This document shows positions 13,130 to 23,544 of a stretch of DNA of 64,000 nucleotides, piece by piece. Every line of letters starts with the position of its first letter. The first letter of the stretch is position 1. Both the position numbers and the translations under genes were made by a program. The notes under the pieces are model-generated. The model saw only the letters and a list, made by a program, of their open reading frames with translations, was not told the origin of the DNA and did no database searches. The DNA comes from Pyrus communis (lineage: Eukaryota > Streptophyta > Magnoliopsida > Rosales > Rosaceae), in contig NC_084814.1 in the NCBI RefSeq assembly GCF_963583255.1, positions 25,238,815 to 25,302,814 on the forward strand. Direction: 5' to 3'.

Positions 13130-13743
13130 GTAATTAACTTAAGACGTTAATTAATATATAATTAAACTATTAGGAACACCGAATCCAAAAAAGTTTTCAG
13201 TCGGATCAACCACTCATTCCGACAATGATTAAAACCCATTAAAATGTTATTTCAGTTTCCAATATCTGCATACCTGCTGCAGCGCAAGGTCCGCATTACC
13301 CAATATTTATTAATTATTTACTAATTTATCAGTACTGAGAAATGTGGCACCAGGAATTCAAGGGAAGTTGTGTACGTATATGTTAATCTTTGTTCAGACA
13401 TAAAGTTTCTTGATTAGTTCATAATAATCACATTGGTAGTTGTTACCACTTCATGCATGTCATATAACCCTTGACCAAGCAGATCGAGGAGGTATATGCA
13501 TGAGTTCTTGTGCGCTAACTACTACTTCTATCTACCATTCAACATGCAGATTACTCTTTATAGCTCGCCACATCTTACTAAAATTTAATTAGGTCATTAA
13601 CATTTAAACTAGTACTATTTTCGTTTTCCTCAACTCTTGACATATATATTTAAACTAGTAGTATTCTCAGTTTTCTCAGTTGTGACCCGAGGCTTCAGGC
13701 TTCTCGTTTTCTTAATAAAGGATTGAACTTAAAATGATTAGAG
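13130..13743. other. Intergenic, nothing recognised
   Basis: AT-rich, without a long frame, RNA gene or clear repeat boundary. Confidence 0.6.
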
Positions 13744-15210
13744 CAGTGTTTGGATGAAAGACTTTCAATGTTTCAAAGAACTTTATATTCAACTGTTAAA
13801 ATACACCTTACAATGGATTACTCAATGAATACAAAGCTATTACTCAAACACTACAAATATACTACAAGGACACTAAGTCAAAGTACTTTCATAGCTCTCG
13901 ATCTCAAATGTATTTGTTTGGGTTAATATTTGAACATTAGGCTGCAAATATGTGGAAGCCCAGAGATACCAATTAAAGGAAGACTTGCTCGAGGCCCAAG
14001 AATCAAGCCCAAAGACAAATTGGCGCCTTCCCATTAATGCATAGGGCATGTGCCTATGATTTGAACGTCAAGTGATGGGGACTAACTCACAGTCAGCCAA
14101 AAAGCACTTTTCAGTAGCAATACAAGTAAAAAGTTGATAACTCACTACCCTCCAAATGCTTTTGGGCAAGAGCAAAGTCACTGTAGTTGGGCTAATCTAC
14201 CTATAAAAGGAGGAAGAGGCCCCAGAGACAAGGACACTCAACCAATCAAACAAACAAACATACAAACTCTGCTCTCAAGCTAGATTTGCATCCAAAAGCT
14301 ATAATCAGCCCAGATCTTAGTCCTTTTTCAGGATATCTCCCTCACAAAAGCTATCTTTTGTCTAATTTAAAGCTCTGCTATCACCCCTAGTGGTGTAGTA
14401 TCGATTCTCTTGTGTAAACTGGTTTACCATCCATCTCTTTTTAGCATAGAAACCTCTGTAAACTCAAAGAGAAGTTATTGCAAGATGTTCAACCTTGCCC
14501 GACAAGGTGAAATCTTGCTTAAAGTTCTTTGTGTGTTTTCTAAGATAATAGATCTACTGCTTAATGTATTCTCCAGCATATATTCAAGTCATATCCATCT
14601 ATGTTCCTACTTTAAGAGTCTCATTTGCATTTGGATCTGGTCAGCTTAATGGATATGCTTTCATTTAAAATCAATCAAGAACCAAACAAATGACTTCAGG
14701 GATCTGGACTCCCCTCATTCGAATATACAAGATTATGAACGGAAAGTCCTTAGTCACAATGCAAGAAAAAGAACTTAATGTGAACTTAACCCATCCACGA
14801 CAATCCTTTGATAGCAAGAAGTCCGAGTAACCTGAGACGTAAGTAATCGACTAAACACAATCTTGTTTTACATCTGCTATACTGAGATAGCAGTGGCACA
14901 CCTAGCACTTGGTTAGTTTTGATTACGAATCTCAAGGCCTACACCTAAGGCCCCACAAAGGCGCCTTTCAAAACTAACTATGTCCTCTTCTTGCAGCACA
15001 TCAGCAGGCAAGAGCCTGACTACACATTCAAAGTGCCAATCCCTTAGGGAGCTGTGCTGAGAGCCGAGAAGCCCTATCTGAAGAAATCTTCGCCCGAACA
15101 GTATTATTTAGTCATTTTTGAATTTTCTCCATCAAATTTTTTTTGTAGAGCATGCCTACCAAATTTAGCTTAAGATGCATGGAACTTTGAAGTTCTTTGT
15201 CCAAACATAA
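13744..15210. mobile_element. Probable older MITE split by a solo LTR
   Basis: GTGTTTGGATGAAAGACTTTC at the left (about 13747) and the reverse complement of the right end (TATGTTTGGACAAAGAACTTC, about 15190-15210) look like inverted termini. With the LTR at 13915-15100 removed, the element would be roughly 280 bp. No TSD was established. Confidence 0.4.
13915..15100 (+). mobile_element. Solo LTR (1,186 bp) with GTATT target duplication
   Basis: Starts TGTTTGGG and ends CCCGAACA, a short terminal inverted repeat. It is flanked on both sides by GTATT (13910-13914 and 15101-15105). There is no second LTR, PBS or coding sequence, which is the signature left by LTR-LTR recombination. A TATA-like CTATAAAAGG at 14201 suggests plus orientation. 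The superfamily cannot be assigned from the LTR alone. Confidence 0.85.
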
Positions 15211-15582
15211 CAACTAAATGTATCAAAAAGAGAAGAATAAAAGAAAAGAAAAATTGCAAAGAAATCAAATCTCAATTGTTAAACTAATCGAATTATGTAT
15301 CAACAACATGTCATTTAAATATTGACGACATATAACGATTAAATATTGATAACATATCAATTAAATATCAATCAATGACAAACTGAAAAAATGATTATTG
15401 CTGCAAATAGAATTTTAAAAATAATAATTTTATCTAATTTTCCAAAGAAAAAAGCATGTAAATTCTATGGGCCAACCCAACATCACATTTGAGTAGATCC
15501 CCATCAGTCCTATGGGCCTACCCAACTATGGAATAAAAGACCATATTTAATCATTATCAATCCCCAAATATTATCTTAGGAT

Positions 15583-15723
15583 GATATTATCCACACGCTT
15601 ATTTTTACTTCTTACACACTTCTTTTAATTTCTAGTCGTCAGATCAAATGAATTGAAGAAGATCAATGGATAAAAATTAACAATAATGTGTGGGAGTTAA
15701 AAAAGAATGTGTGAATAGCACTA
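15583..15723. mobile_element. Short MITE, terminus CTATTCACACA type, copy 1
   Basis: Left end ATTATCCACACGC and right end GTGTGAATAGCAC form imperfect inverted termini around a core containing AGTCGTCAGATCAA. A second copy of about 139 bp is at 61893-62031 with the core AGCCGTCAGGTCAA. Length about 140 bp. TSD not resolved. Confidence 0.6.
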
Positions 15724-15946
15724 CCCTTAGCTTAAAGCGGATACACTGTTTTTTTGCTTGTCATGTTCTGCTTTTTAGTTTCTACTGTAGTAATTTATTT
15801 AACCGATGATGTACATGTGCATCCAAATTTGGAAATAATGGAATGGCGAGCTCATTTTTCTGTCAGATCTGTCCAAATAAACAGGGCAAGGCATATGTTT
15901 TAGCAGCTGAGAGATGAGAAAGAATTAGGTCATCAACTCTCTCTAA

Positions 15947-16809
15947 GACCATCTCCAACCCTTAGCCTAAAACCTAAACTTTTAGCTCAGAAAATTTAAG
16001 TTTTAACCTAAAAATAACTTTTCTGGTCTAACTCTTCTGGTCTAAAATTTTAACTTCAGATTATTAAAGAATGAATTTAGGCTATTTTTTTAAAATTAAC
16101 TTTTAAAAAATTATGTAGACTATCCTAAATAAATTTTCTGAACATTTTAACCTAAAAATATTTAAATTCCGATAAACATTGAAAAATCACTAAACCAACA
16201 CATGAAACTCATGAAACACTATAGAAGAACATGAAACACATGATAGAAATGTATAAACATAAGACACATGAACAAACACATGGTTTTGGAAGATGGTAGA
16301 AAGAAAAATTGGAAGAATTGTAGGAGAAAAGTGAGTTTTATGTGGATGTTTTTCAACAAATATATAGATATTTATAAAGTTTTTGGGTGAATTTTGAGTT
16401 AAATAATTTTTTATAATTATTTTAACCGTTGAATTTAAATTTGGGCCGTTAGATTTCTTGTTACCGTTAGATTTGATCATATTCGATCTTAGTCGTTGGA
16501 TTCAATAAATTTATAAATATAAAACAAAAATACTAACTAAATTAAATGTGGATCGTTGGATAACCAACAACCCATTTGAACGTGAGCTGTTGATTAACCA
16601 AAAGAATTGTTGGGCTCAATTTTAATGACAGACAAGCAGGAGACACACCCATGTGGGTGGGGGTCCACCATTAATTTTGGCCTAAATCCTGGGCTAAATT
16701 TGGCTTTTTTTTTTTGGTTTTAGGTCAAAATTAAAACTTGGGTTGGAATGGATTGAGGGGAGAATAGAAGGGGAATTATAGATTTTAGGCTATGGGTTGG
16801 AGTTTGGCC
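15947..16809. mobile_element. PIF/Harbinger-like non-autonomous element, 863 bp
   Basis: Inverted termini GACCATCTCCAACCCTTAGCC (left) and, reverse-complemented, GGCCAAACTCCAACCCATAGCC (right). A TAA target duplication lies on both sides (15944-15946 and 16810-16812); a 3-bp TWA duplication is typical of PIF/Harbinger. No transposase is present. The interior is AT-rich with further CCTAAA/TTTAGG motifs. Confidence 0.75.
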
Positions 16810-16927
16810 TAAGATATTTCGGTCATGTAAAACCCGAACAAGCATATTTTCTCTTCTCTGTCTCAGTGATTATATATTCAATGCAGCTATGGGGTCTCCG
16901 CCTTTTTTTTTTCCTTTTAAATTTGAG

Positions 16928-16932
<5 letters not shown>

Positions 16933-16994
<62 letters not shown>
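16933..16994. repeat. (TA)n microsatellite
   Basis: About 30 perfect TA units. The Tyr-Ile frames over it are artefacts. Confidence 0.97.
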
Positions 16995-16998
<4 letters not shown>

Positions 16999-16999
16999 G

Positions 17000-18420
17000 T
17001 TCAATACTTGTTTCCCTACTTCATATTCATTATTCGAAATAATAAGTTACGAGTTCAAGTTGGACAATGGAGTTAGCTCAAATATAGAAGCTTGGATTTT
17101 ATTCTCAAATTTGCATCTTTCAATCTGATTCTCAATCCATCTATGTACGTCAAAATGAACTGCAAGCCCATTTGTGGTTGGTATCAAATTAAGTACAATT
17201 AATAACACTAATTATATTTGGTTCTCGATATCATTATGGTGATTATGATGGAGGGTAGGTAGCACAAGATGATACAAAAGTTTCCCATCTACCGTCTCAA
17301 GGCCATCCCCACATGTTGTTATGTGTTAGAAATTTGTCAATAACCATTCTTTCAATTTCAATATGTAAAGGAATATGCACGGGATCCCATCTACCCTCAA
17401 ACTCGAGCTAGCTAGCCTTGATTTTCTAGATGAGATCAACACCATCCATTCCCCATCCCCCACGCCCCCACGCCCCCACACACACACATACATTCACATC
17501 TAAAGGTCAATGTCAGGACAACTCATGCTTCCCTGACTTCTGAGAGATAGGTAAGATCGATAACATCTATAAATACAAACACAACCCGGCGGAAAAGAGT
17601 CTCCTTGCCTTCCCTCACCATTTCCCTCCCTTCATCTCCTTTTAGTATTGAATCTGAAGCATTATTTTTGGAATGTCTTTTACACACAGAGATATATGTG
17701 ATGATTCAGTAGTAGGGGGCTTGAGTATCATATGTATGCATAGATGGTATATCGGTGAGTGATTTCCATGCTGACCCTCGTCAAATAAACAGTGTCTTGC
17801 AGGTTATATCTCTATCTCGTTGTCTGTTCGACCTTGAACTTCTATATATATCCCGTATCTAGTCTTTCTCTCGTGTTTGTTTTCTACAGTTTACAGTAAA
17901 TATAAGTAATAATGTCGGTAGGGAGTTGTGGATGGCACTCCAAATTTAGTCTCTCAATGCTAATTAATATGTAATCAACCTTTTAATTAACTATTGAAAC
18001 CCTTCTGATCATCATCTCCTTCCATTCCTTTTAACATTAATAAATTCTTCATAGTATGATAGTTTATTAGTTTATATATTTACACTAAGGATTTGAGAAT
18101 AAATTAGTGTCGAACTTGTCATTCACGAAGTCAAACTTAAAATCTCTTACTTGCAAGTGAAGATGAAGAGAACTATTACTAGACTGTAATAATAAAGATA
18201 TATATACACACACACATATTATATTCGATTTACTATCTTCATAACTTACTTAATTTGCAAATTATAGGTATACATTATCTTGTTGAATAAATTTTTTTTC
18301 TCACTCCTTTATTGTAATCACGTATGTAATTTCATTGTTCTTTAATTTTTCAGTAAAAAAAAACGTTCATAGTAAATTTCGATAAAACAGAGAGTGCACA
18401 ATGAATTTTTTAAAGTCGTA
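17000..18420. other. Intergenic; possible uncharacterised non-coding transcript near 17.56-17.95 kb
   Basis: No protein-coding frame. TATAAATA at about 17568 is followed by a CT-rich leader-like stretch, then a GTGAGT at about 17753 and a TTGCAG at about 17797 that resemble a donor and acceptor of a very short intron. It could be a non-coding RNA or chance. No known miRNA was recognised. Confidence 0.25.
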
Positions 18421-18664
18421 GTAATTATGTCATTATAAATAATGAATCAATAGATAGAAATTTTGATCATAAATCATATTAATCCCAAGAAAGTAAAAAT
18501 TAGAGCTACTTAAGAACCGAAAGCGGACCAAGGTCAAACCGGCAACAAAGCTGAGGTATTAGTAAGAACTGTTTGATTGACAAGGACTGTGTATGGACAT
18601 CAACCCTCATCATTCCCTCGTTTCGTCGCTCAAAACCGTTTACCTCATCAGCTGGTACGATATC

Positions 18665-18666
<2 letters not shown>

Positions 18667-18716
<50 letters not shown>
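18667..18716. repeat. (TC)n microsatellite
   Basis: About 25 uninterrupted TC units. The equivalent site in the second segmental copy (about 21390-21412) has only a few, so the tract expanded in copy 1. Confidence 0.97.
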
Positions 18717-18720
<4 letters not shown>

Positions 18721-19514
18721 GAAAGTGCAGGATTTTAGCAGTTTCTTGCTGCGTTCATAGCAACTGCCATAAACTCCGCGCAGAAAGCGAAGTGATGGCG
18801 AGCCAGACTGCCTGTTCCATTCACTGGCTGAAGCCTCAAAAGTCAAGGACCAGGGCTGCCTTCGGCTAGCGGCAAGCGGCGGGGCCCTTTTTGTTCAAGT
18901 TGAAGCAGTTGAATATAGATCATGACAAAGCCCAAATCATAGGCCCACATGGGTTCAATTTTCCCTGTAAACTTAGAAATAAGACTGAAAATAGAAATAT
19001 TTTTATCTTTTTTCACCAAATTCTCTATCTCTTTGTGTAATATATCGTTCTATTCAAAAAATAATTTTATTTACCAACATTCGATATGCATGAAGCTTTT
19101 TTTTTTTTCTAACCGCAGTTCGATATACGAGAAATTTCTTTCTTTACAAACGTCTGACATGCACAATAAGTTCTTTCTGATCATACTAAACATTACGTTC
19201 ATCTTTACCATTAAACTCAAATTAACCCTAATCATAACTAGTTTGTTTACTCTCCAAATTAAAGGCCAATTAAAATAGGAAGAAGACTTGTAAATTTAGA
19301 GTGAGACTTTCTGCACATAATACAAAAAGCAGCCAAAATCCCAACCCCATGGAGAATCACCCACCCTAGCTTAATTTGCTAGCTTCATATATTATTAACA
19401 TGCATGCATTACATTACAAATGATACAAGATCCCCTAAAAACACACTCAAATTAAAGCCACTGTAAGGGCCAGACTCCAATCCCTGGTGAGACACCACCA
19501 CACCATTCAATGGA

Positions 19515-19550
19515 AACGCTGAGGGCCTCCTGTTCTCTGACTGCTTCGGG
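19515..19550 (-). pseudogene. Relic of MFT exon 4 end, copy 1
   Basis: Plus-strand ACGCTGAGGGCCTCCTGTTC aligns with ACGCTCAGCGCCTCCTGTTT at the end of the functional MFT exon 4 (23541-23560), and homology continues into the 3' flank at lower coordinates. The stop codon is changed (TCA to TGA on the plus strand, so not a stop on the minus strand). Similarity fades within about a dozen codons. Not functional. Confidence 0.65.
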
Positions 19551-20089
19551 GAGTAGAGTTATTTCTTGATAAGAGTTACAAGGGTGAAAATTAATTTCAT
19601 TACTTGACATGTTTCTTGTATGTGTAAAACATTCTTCCACAATAGAACTTCATTATGCGTGAAAAACTGCGTTCTTGATAGTCTTCAGACATACTCATAA
19701 AGTTCTTTCTTGACAGTCTTCAGACATGCTCATAAAGTTCTTTTGTACCACAGTTAAGTAAAATTTCTTTTTTGACAGACGTCAGTCATGCACGAAAATT
19801 GTGTTCTTGATAGTGATGTCGCTTTAATTATTTGTGAAATTTCTTTTTGACAAGTGTCCAACATGCACATATAGTTATTTCTGACAGCAGTAATTGTGAA
19901 ATTTCTTCATTGACAGGTGTTAGTCATGCACGAAAATTTCTTTCTCGATAGTGATGTCGCCTTAATTATTGTGAAATTTGTTTTTGACAAGTGTTCAACA
20001 TGCACAGATAGTTCTTTTTTACTACAGTAATTGTGAAATTTCTTCATTGACAGGCATCAGTCATGCATGACAATTTCTTTCTCGGTATT

Positions 20090-20373
20090 TGTGGCATCCC
20101 ACGTTGCCCAGGGGAGTGATCCTTATATGTATATTTCCATCCCTACCTAGCACGAGGCCATTTGGGAGCTCACTGGCTTCGGGTTCTGTTGGAACTCCGA
20201 AGTTAAGCGAGAAGGGGGCTAGAGCAATCCCATGATGGGCGACCCACTGGGAAGTTGCTCGTGAGTTTCCAAAAACAAAACCGTGAGGGAATGGTAAGCC
20301 CAAAGCAGACAATATCGTGCTATGGTGGTGGAGCGGGCCCGGGAAGTGATCCGCCCCGGGCCGAGATATGACA
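20090..20373 (+). repeat. Cassandra 5' LTR with 5S-like domain
   Basis: 284 bp. It keeps the internal promoter boxes of 5S rRNA (A-box-like AGTTAAGCG, C-box-like GATGGGCGACC), so Pol III transcription is possible. It is not a functional 5S gene. Confidence 0.9.
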
Positions 20374-20444
20374 AATTGGTATTAAAGCCTAACCCTGGCC
20401 GTGGTGTGCCGACGAGGACGTCGGACCCCTAAGGGGGGGTGGAT

Positions 20445-20730
20445 TGTGACATCCCACGTCGCCCAGGGGAGTGATCCTTATATGTATATTCCCATCCCTA
20501 CCTAGCACGAGGCCTTTTGGGAGCTCACTGGCTTCGGGTTCCGTAGGAACTCCGAAGTTAAGCGAGAAAGGGGCTAGAGCAATCCCATGATGGGTGACCC
20601 ACTGGGAAGTTGCTCGTGAGTTCCCAAAAAAACAAAACCGTGAGGGAATGGTAAGCCCAAAGCGGACAATATCGTGCTACGGTGGTGGAGCGAGGTCGGG
20701 AAGTGATCCGCCCCGGGCCGGGATGTGACA
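20445..20730 (+). repeat. Cassandra 3' LTR with 5S-like domain
   Basis: 286 bp. It differs from the 5' LTR by a modest number of point changes, many of CpG type, pointing to an older insertion than the chromovirus at 319-9792. Confidence 0.9.
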
Positions 20731-21169
20731 GTATTGATGCTATCTTAATTACTGTGAGAATTTTATTTCAACAAGTGTCCGACATGCATAGAAAGTTATT
20801 TGTTACCTACGTCTAACTGGTCTTACTTATCTCAGTAAATGTTACATTTAACTGACCTTACTTATCTCAATAAACGTTACATCTAACTGGCGTTTAACAT
20901 GTGCATAAAGTTGTTTCTAACAACAGTAATGAGAAATTTCTTCTTTATCAATCGTCCGACATATGAAATTTTCCTTTTTAACAGTCATCTGACATGCAAA
21001 GAAAGTTCTTTCTAACTACAATAAACGTTATGTCCATCCTTAACATCAAATTGAAATCAAGTCATTTTCAGTAAAATAAAAAAAAAAGAGAGTGCAAGGT
21101 AAATTTTATTAAAAAAAGGAGAGGGCACAATCAATTTCTTAGAGACGTATGTCCTTATAAGTAATGAAT

Positions 21170-22400
21170 CAATTAATAGAGATGAATTTTGGTGATAAAT
21201 CATATTATTCCCAAGAAAGTAAATAATTTGAGCTAGTTAAGAACTGAAAGCAGACCAAGGTGAACCTGGAAACAAAGTTGAGGTATTAGTAAGACTGTTT
21301 TGCTTGACGAGGGCTTTGTATGGACATCAACCTCCTCATTCCCTCGGTTCGTGGTACAGCACCGTTAACCTCATCAGCTGGTATGTCATCTCTCTCACTC
21401 TCTCTGTCTCTCATGAAAGCGCAGGGTTTTAGCAGCTTCTTGCTGCGCTCATAGCAACAGCCATAAACTCCGCACGAAAAGCAAAGTGATGACGAGCTAG
21501 ACTGCCCACTCCATTCACCAGCTGAAGCCTAGAAGGTCAAGGACCAGGGTTGCCTTTGACTAGGAGTCTTGGGCCAGCGGCTAGCCCTCTTTGTTCAAGT
21601 TGAAGCAGTTTAATATTAGATCATGACTAAGCCCAAATCAAAGGCCCACTTGGGTTCAATTTTCCCTGTAAACTTAGAAATAAGACTGAAATTACAAACA
21701 TTTTTTTCTTTTTCACCAAATCCTCTACCCCTTAGTGTATGTATATAGTTCTATTAAAAATACATTTTTTGACCAACATTCAATATGCGTGAAGCTTCTG
21801 TTTTCATATAAGTTCGATATACATGAAATTTTTTTATTTACAAGCGTCTGATATGCATAATAAGTTATTTCTGATCACAGTAGACATTACGTTCATCTTC
21901 ACCATTAAATTGAAATTAGGTCATGATGCTGTTTTCTATTCTTAACCTTAAAGTAGAGCAAGAAAATTAACCCTAAACATGACTAGTTTGTTTACTCTCC
22001 AAATTAAAGGCCAATTAAAATAGGAAAAAGACTCGTAATTTAGAGTGAGACATTTTGTGTACATACATACCAAAAGCACCGAAAATACCAGCCCCATGGA
22101 GAAACACCCACCCTAGCTGAATCTGCTTGCTTCATATATAATTAATATGCATGCATATTACATTACAAAAGATACAAGATCCACTAAAACACACTCAAAT
22201 TAAAGTCCCTGTAAAGGCCAGACTCCAATCCTTGGTGAAACAGTACCACCACACCATTCAATGGAAACGCTGAGGGCCTCCTGTTCGCTGTCTCTTTCGG
22301 GGAGCTGTTATTTCTTGATAAGAGTTATCGAGGGTGAAAATTACTTTCATACTTGACATGCTTCCGGTATGTGAAAACTGTTCTTCCATAATAGGGTTTC
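21170..22400. repeat. Segmental repeat copy 2 (contains MFT 3'-end relic)
   Basis: Diverged duplicate of 18420-19650. A minus-strand relic of MFT exon 4 lies at about 22266-22305, again with the stop codon altered. Homology then runs to lower coordinates into the MFT 3' flank sequence. Confidence 0.8.
22266..22305 (-). pseudogene. Relic of MFT exon 4 end, copy 2
   Basis: Plus-strand AACGCTGAGGGCCTCCTGTTC matches the MFT terminus at 23540-23560 in the same orientation. The MFT stop position is changed as in copy 1, so copies 1 and 2 share this difference and probably a common duplication ancestor. Confidence 0.6.
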
Positions 22401-22429
22401 ATTATGCGTGAAAAGCTTTCTTTCGCTAT

Positions 22430-23160
22430 TGATTCCATCTGTAATTATCCTAATTAAAATTTCTTTCTTAACATTCATCAGACATGCACATAAAGTTCTT
22501 TTTTACCACAGTAACATAAAATTTCTTTTTTGACAGACGTTCGACATGCATTGGAAGTTCTTTCTGATCACTATGAAATATCTTTATTGACAAACGTCTG
22601 CCATGCGCGAAAATTTCTTCATCGATAGTGATGTCGCCTTAATTACTGTGAAATTTCATTTTGACAAGCGTCCGACATGCACAAATAGTTATTTCTGACT
22701 ACAGTAATTGTGAAATTTCTTCATTGACAGACGTCAGCCATGCATAACAATTTTTTTTGTCGATATTAATGTTGTCTTAATTATTGTGTGAATTTTATTT
22801 TGACAAGCGTTCGACATGCATAGAAAGTTATTTTTTTATCTTAGTAAATGTTACATCTAACTGACCTTACTTATCTCAGTAAACGTTACGTCTAACTTCG
22901 ACATGCATAGAAAGTTATTTTTTTATCTTAGTAAACGTTACATCTAACTGACCTCACTTATCTCAATAAACGTTACGTCTAACTGACCTTACTTATCTCA
23001 ATCAACGTTACGTCTAACTGACCTTACTTATCTCAATCAACGTTACGTCTAACTAGTGTTTGACATGTGCAGAAAGTTGTTTCTGACCATAGTAATTTGA
23101 AATTTCTTTTAAACAATCTTCCGACATGCAAAGAAGGTTCTTTCTAACCACAATATATGT
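22430..23160. repeat. Minisatellite continuation with a 35-bp tandem array
   Basis: Contains more of the 60-bp units. At about 22845-23055 there are several head-to-tail copies of a 35-bp unit (GTTACGTCTAACTGACCTTA then CTTATCTCAATCAAC). The last copies are almost identical to each other, so local expansion is recent relative to the rest. Confidence 0.75.
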
Positions 23161-23544
23161 TATATCCATCCTTACCACTGGATTGAAATTTAAGTCATTA
23201 TCCCCCGTTTATCCATTCCTTAACCTTAAATTAGAAGCAATGAACACAACAGCATCATTTAATCTTCAAATTAAAGGCCAATTGAAATAGGAAACAGACT
23301 TATAATTAAGAGTGAGACAGTTTCTGCACATACATACCAAACGCACCGAAAATCCCAACCCCAGGAGAAACACCCACCCTAGCTTTGATGGCTTCATATA
23401 ACTAACATGCTTGCACATTACTTATTATAAATAATGCTAGCTTTCATTACACACTCTAATTAAAGCCAGACTCCCATTTTTTATTCACTAATCTATATTC
23501 TTATTTGGTGAAACACCACCACACCATCCCCTCTATGGAAACGC
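23155..23544 (-). other. 3' flank of MFT, parent of the segmental repeats
   Basis: Holds AAATTAAAGGCCAATTGAAA, ACATACATACCAAACGCACC and GAAACACCCACCCTAGCT, which are also in copies 1 and 2. This is the untranslated/downstream region of MFT, which reads toward lower coordinates. Confidence 0.65.

Larger units (their letters stand above)
18420..19650. repeat. Segmental repeat copy 1 (contains MFT 3'-end relic)
   Basis: Homologous to 21170-22400 over most of its length (for example AGGTATTAGTAAGA, TATGGACATCAACC, AAATTAAAGGCCAATTAAAA). The (TC)n tract at 18667-18716 lies in it. Near its right end a minus-strand relic of the last dozen codons of MFT exon 4 is visible (about 19515-19550). Confidence 0.8.
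20090..20730 (+). mobile_element. Cassandra TRIM retrotransposon, complete, plus strand
   Basis: 641-bp terminal-repeat retrotransposon in miniature. LTRs are at 20090-20373 and 20445-20730, both TG...CA, flanked by GTATT on each side (20085-20089 and 20731-20735). Each LTR holds a 5S-rRNA-like core with GAACTCCGAAGTTAAGCG and GATGGGYGACCCACTGGGAAG, the hallmark of Cassandra. After the first LTR is a mutated tRNA-iMet primer site (TTGGTATTAAAGCC); before the second is a purine tract (AAGGGGGGGTGGA). It codes for nothing. It sits in a minisatellite unit whose GTATT target is still readable. Confidence 0.95.
19650..21160. repeat. Degenerate about 60-bp minisatellite, interrupted by Cassandra
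   Basis: Repeated motifs are GACAAGTGTCCGACATGCAC, AGTTCTTTCTGACCACAGTAA and GTGAAATTTCTTCATTGACAG, in an alternating two-unit pattern (one half carries CGATAGTGATGTCGCCTTAATT). The same units occur at 19100-19200, 21830-21900 and 22430-23160, so the array and the segmental copies are interleaved. No coding potential. Confidence 0.75.

Noticed and set aside
12705..13130. 141-codon plus frame with an opposite 92-codon frame
   Set aside because: Starts in a poly-A and GA-rich region, no recognisable domain, and lies at the end of a probable transposon.
20150..20270. 5S rRNA gene
   Set aside because: Only the central 5S boxes are conserved, inside paired LTRs with TSDs; it is a Cassandra LTR, not a functional 5S gene.
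19650..23160. CRISPR-like array of short repeats
   Set aside because: Plant DNA; units are degenerate and contiguous with no unique equal-length spacers. It is a minisatellite.
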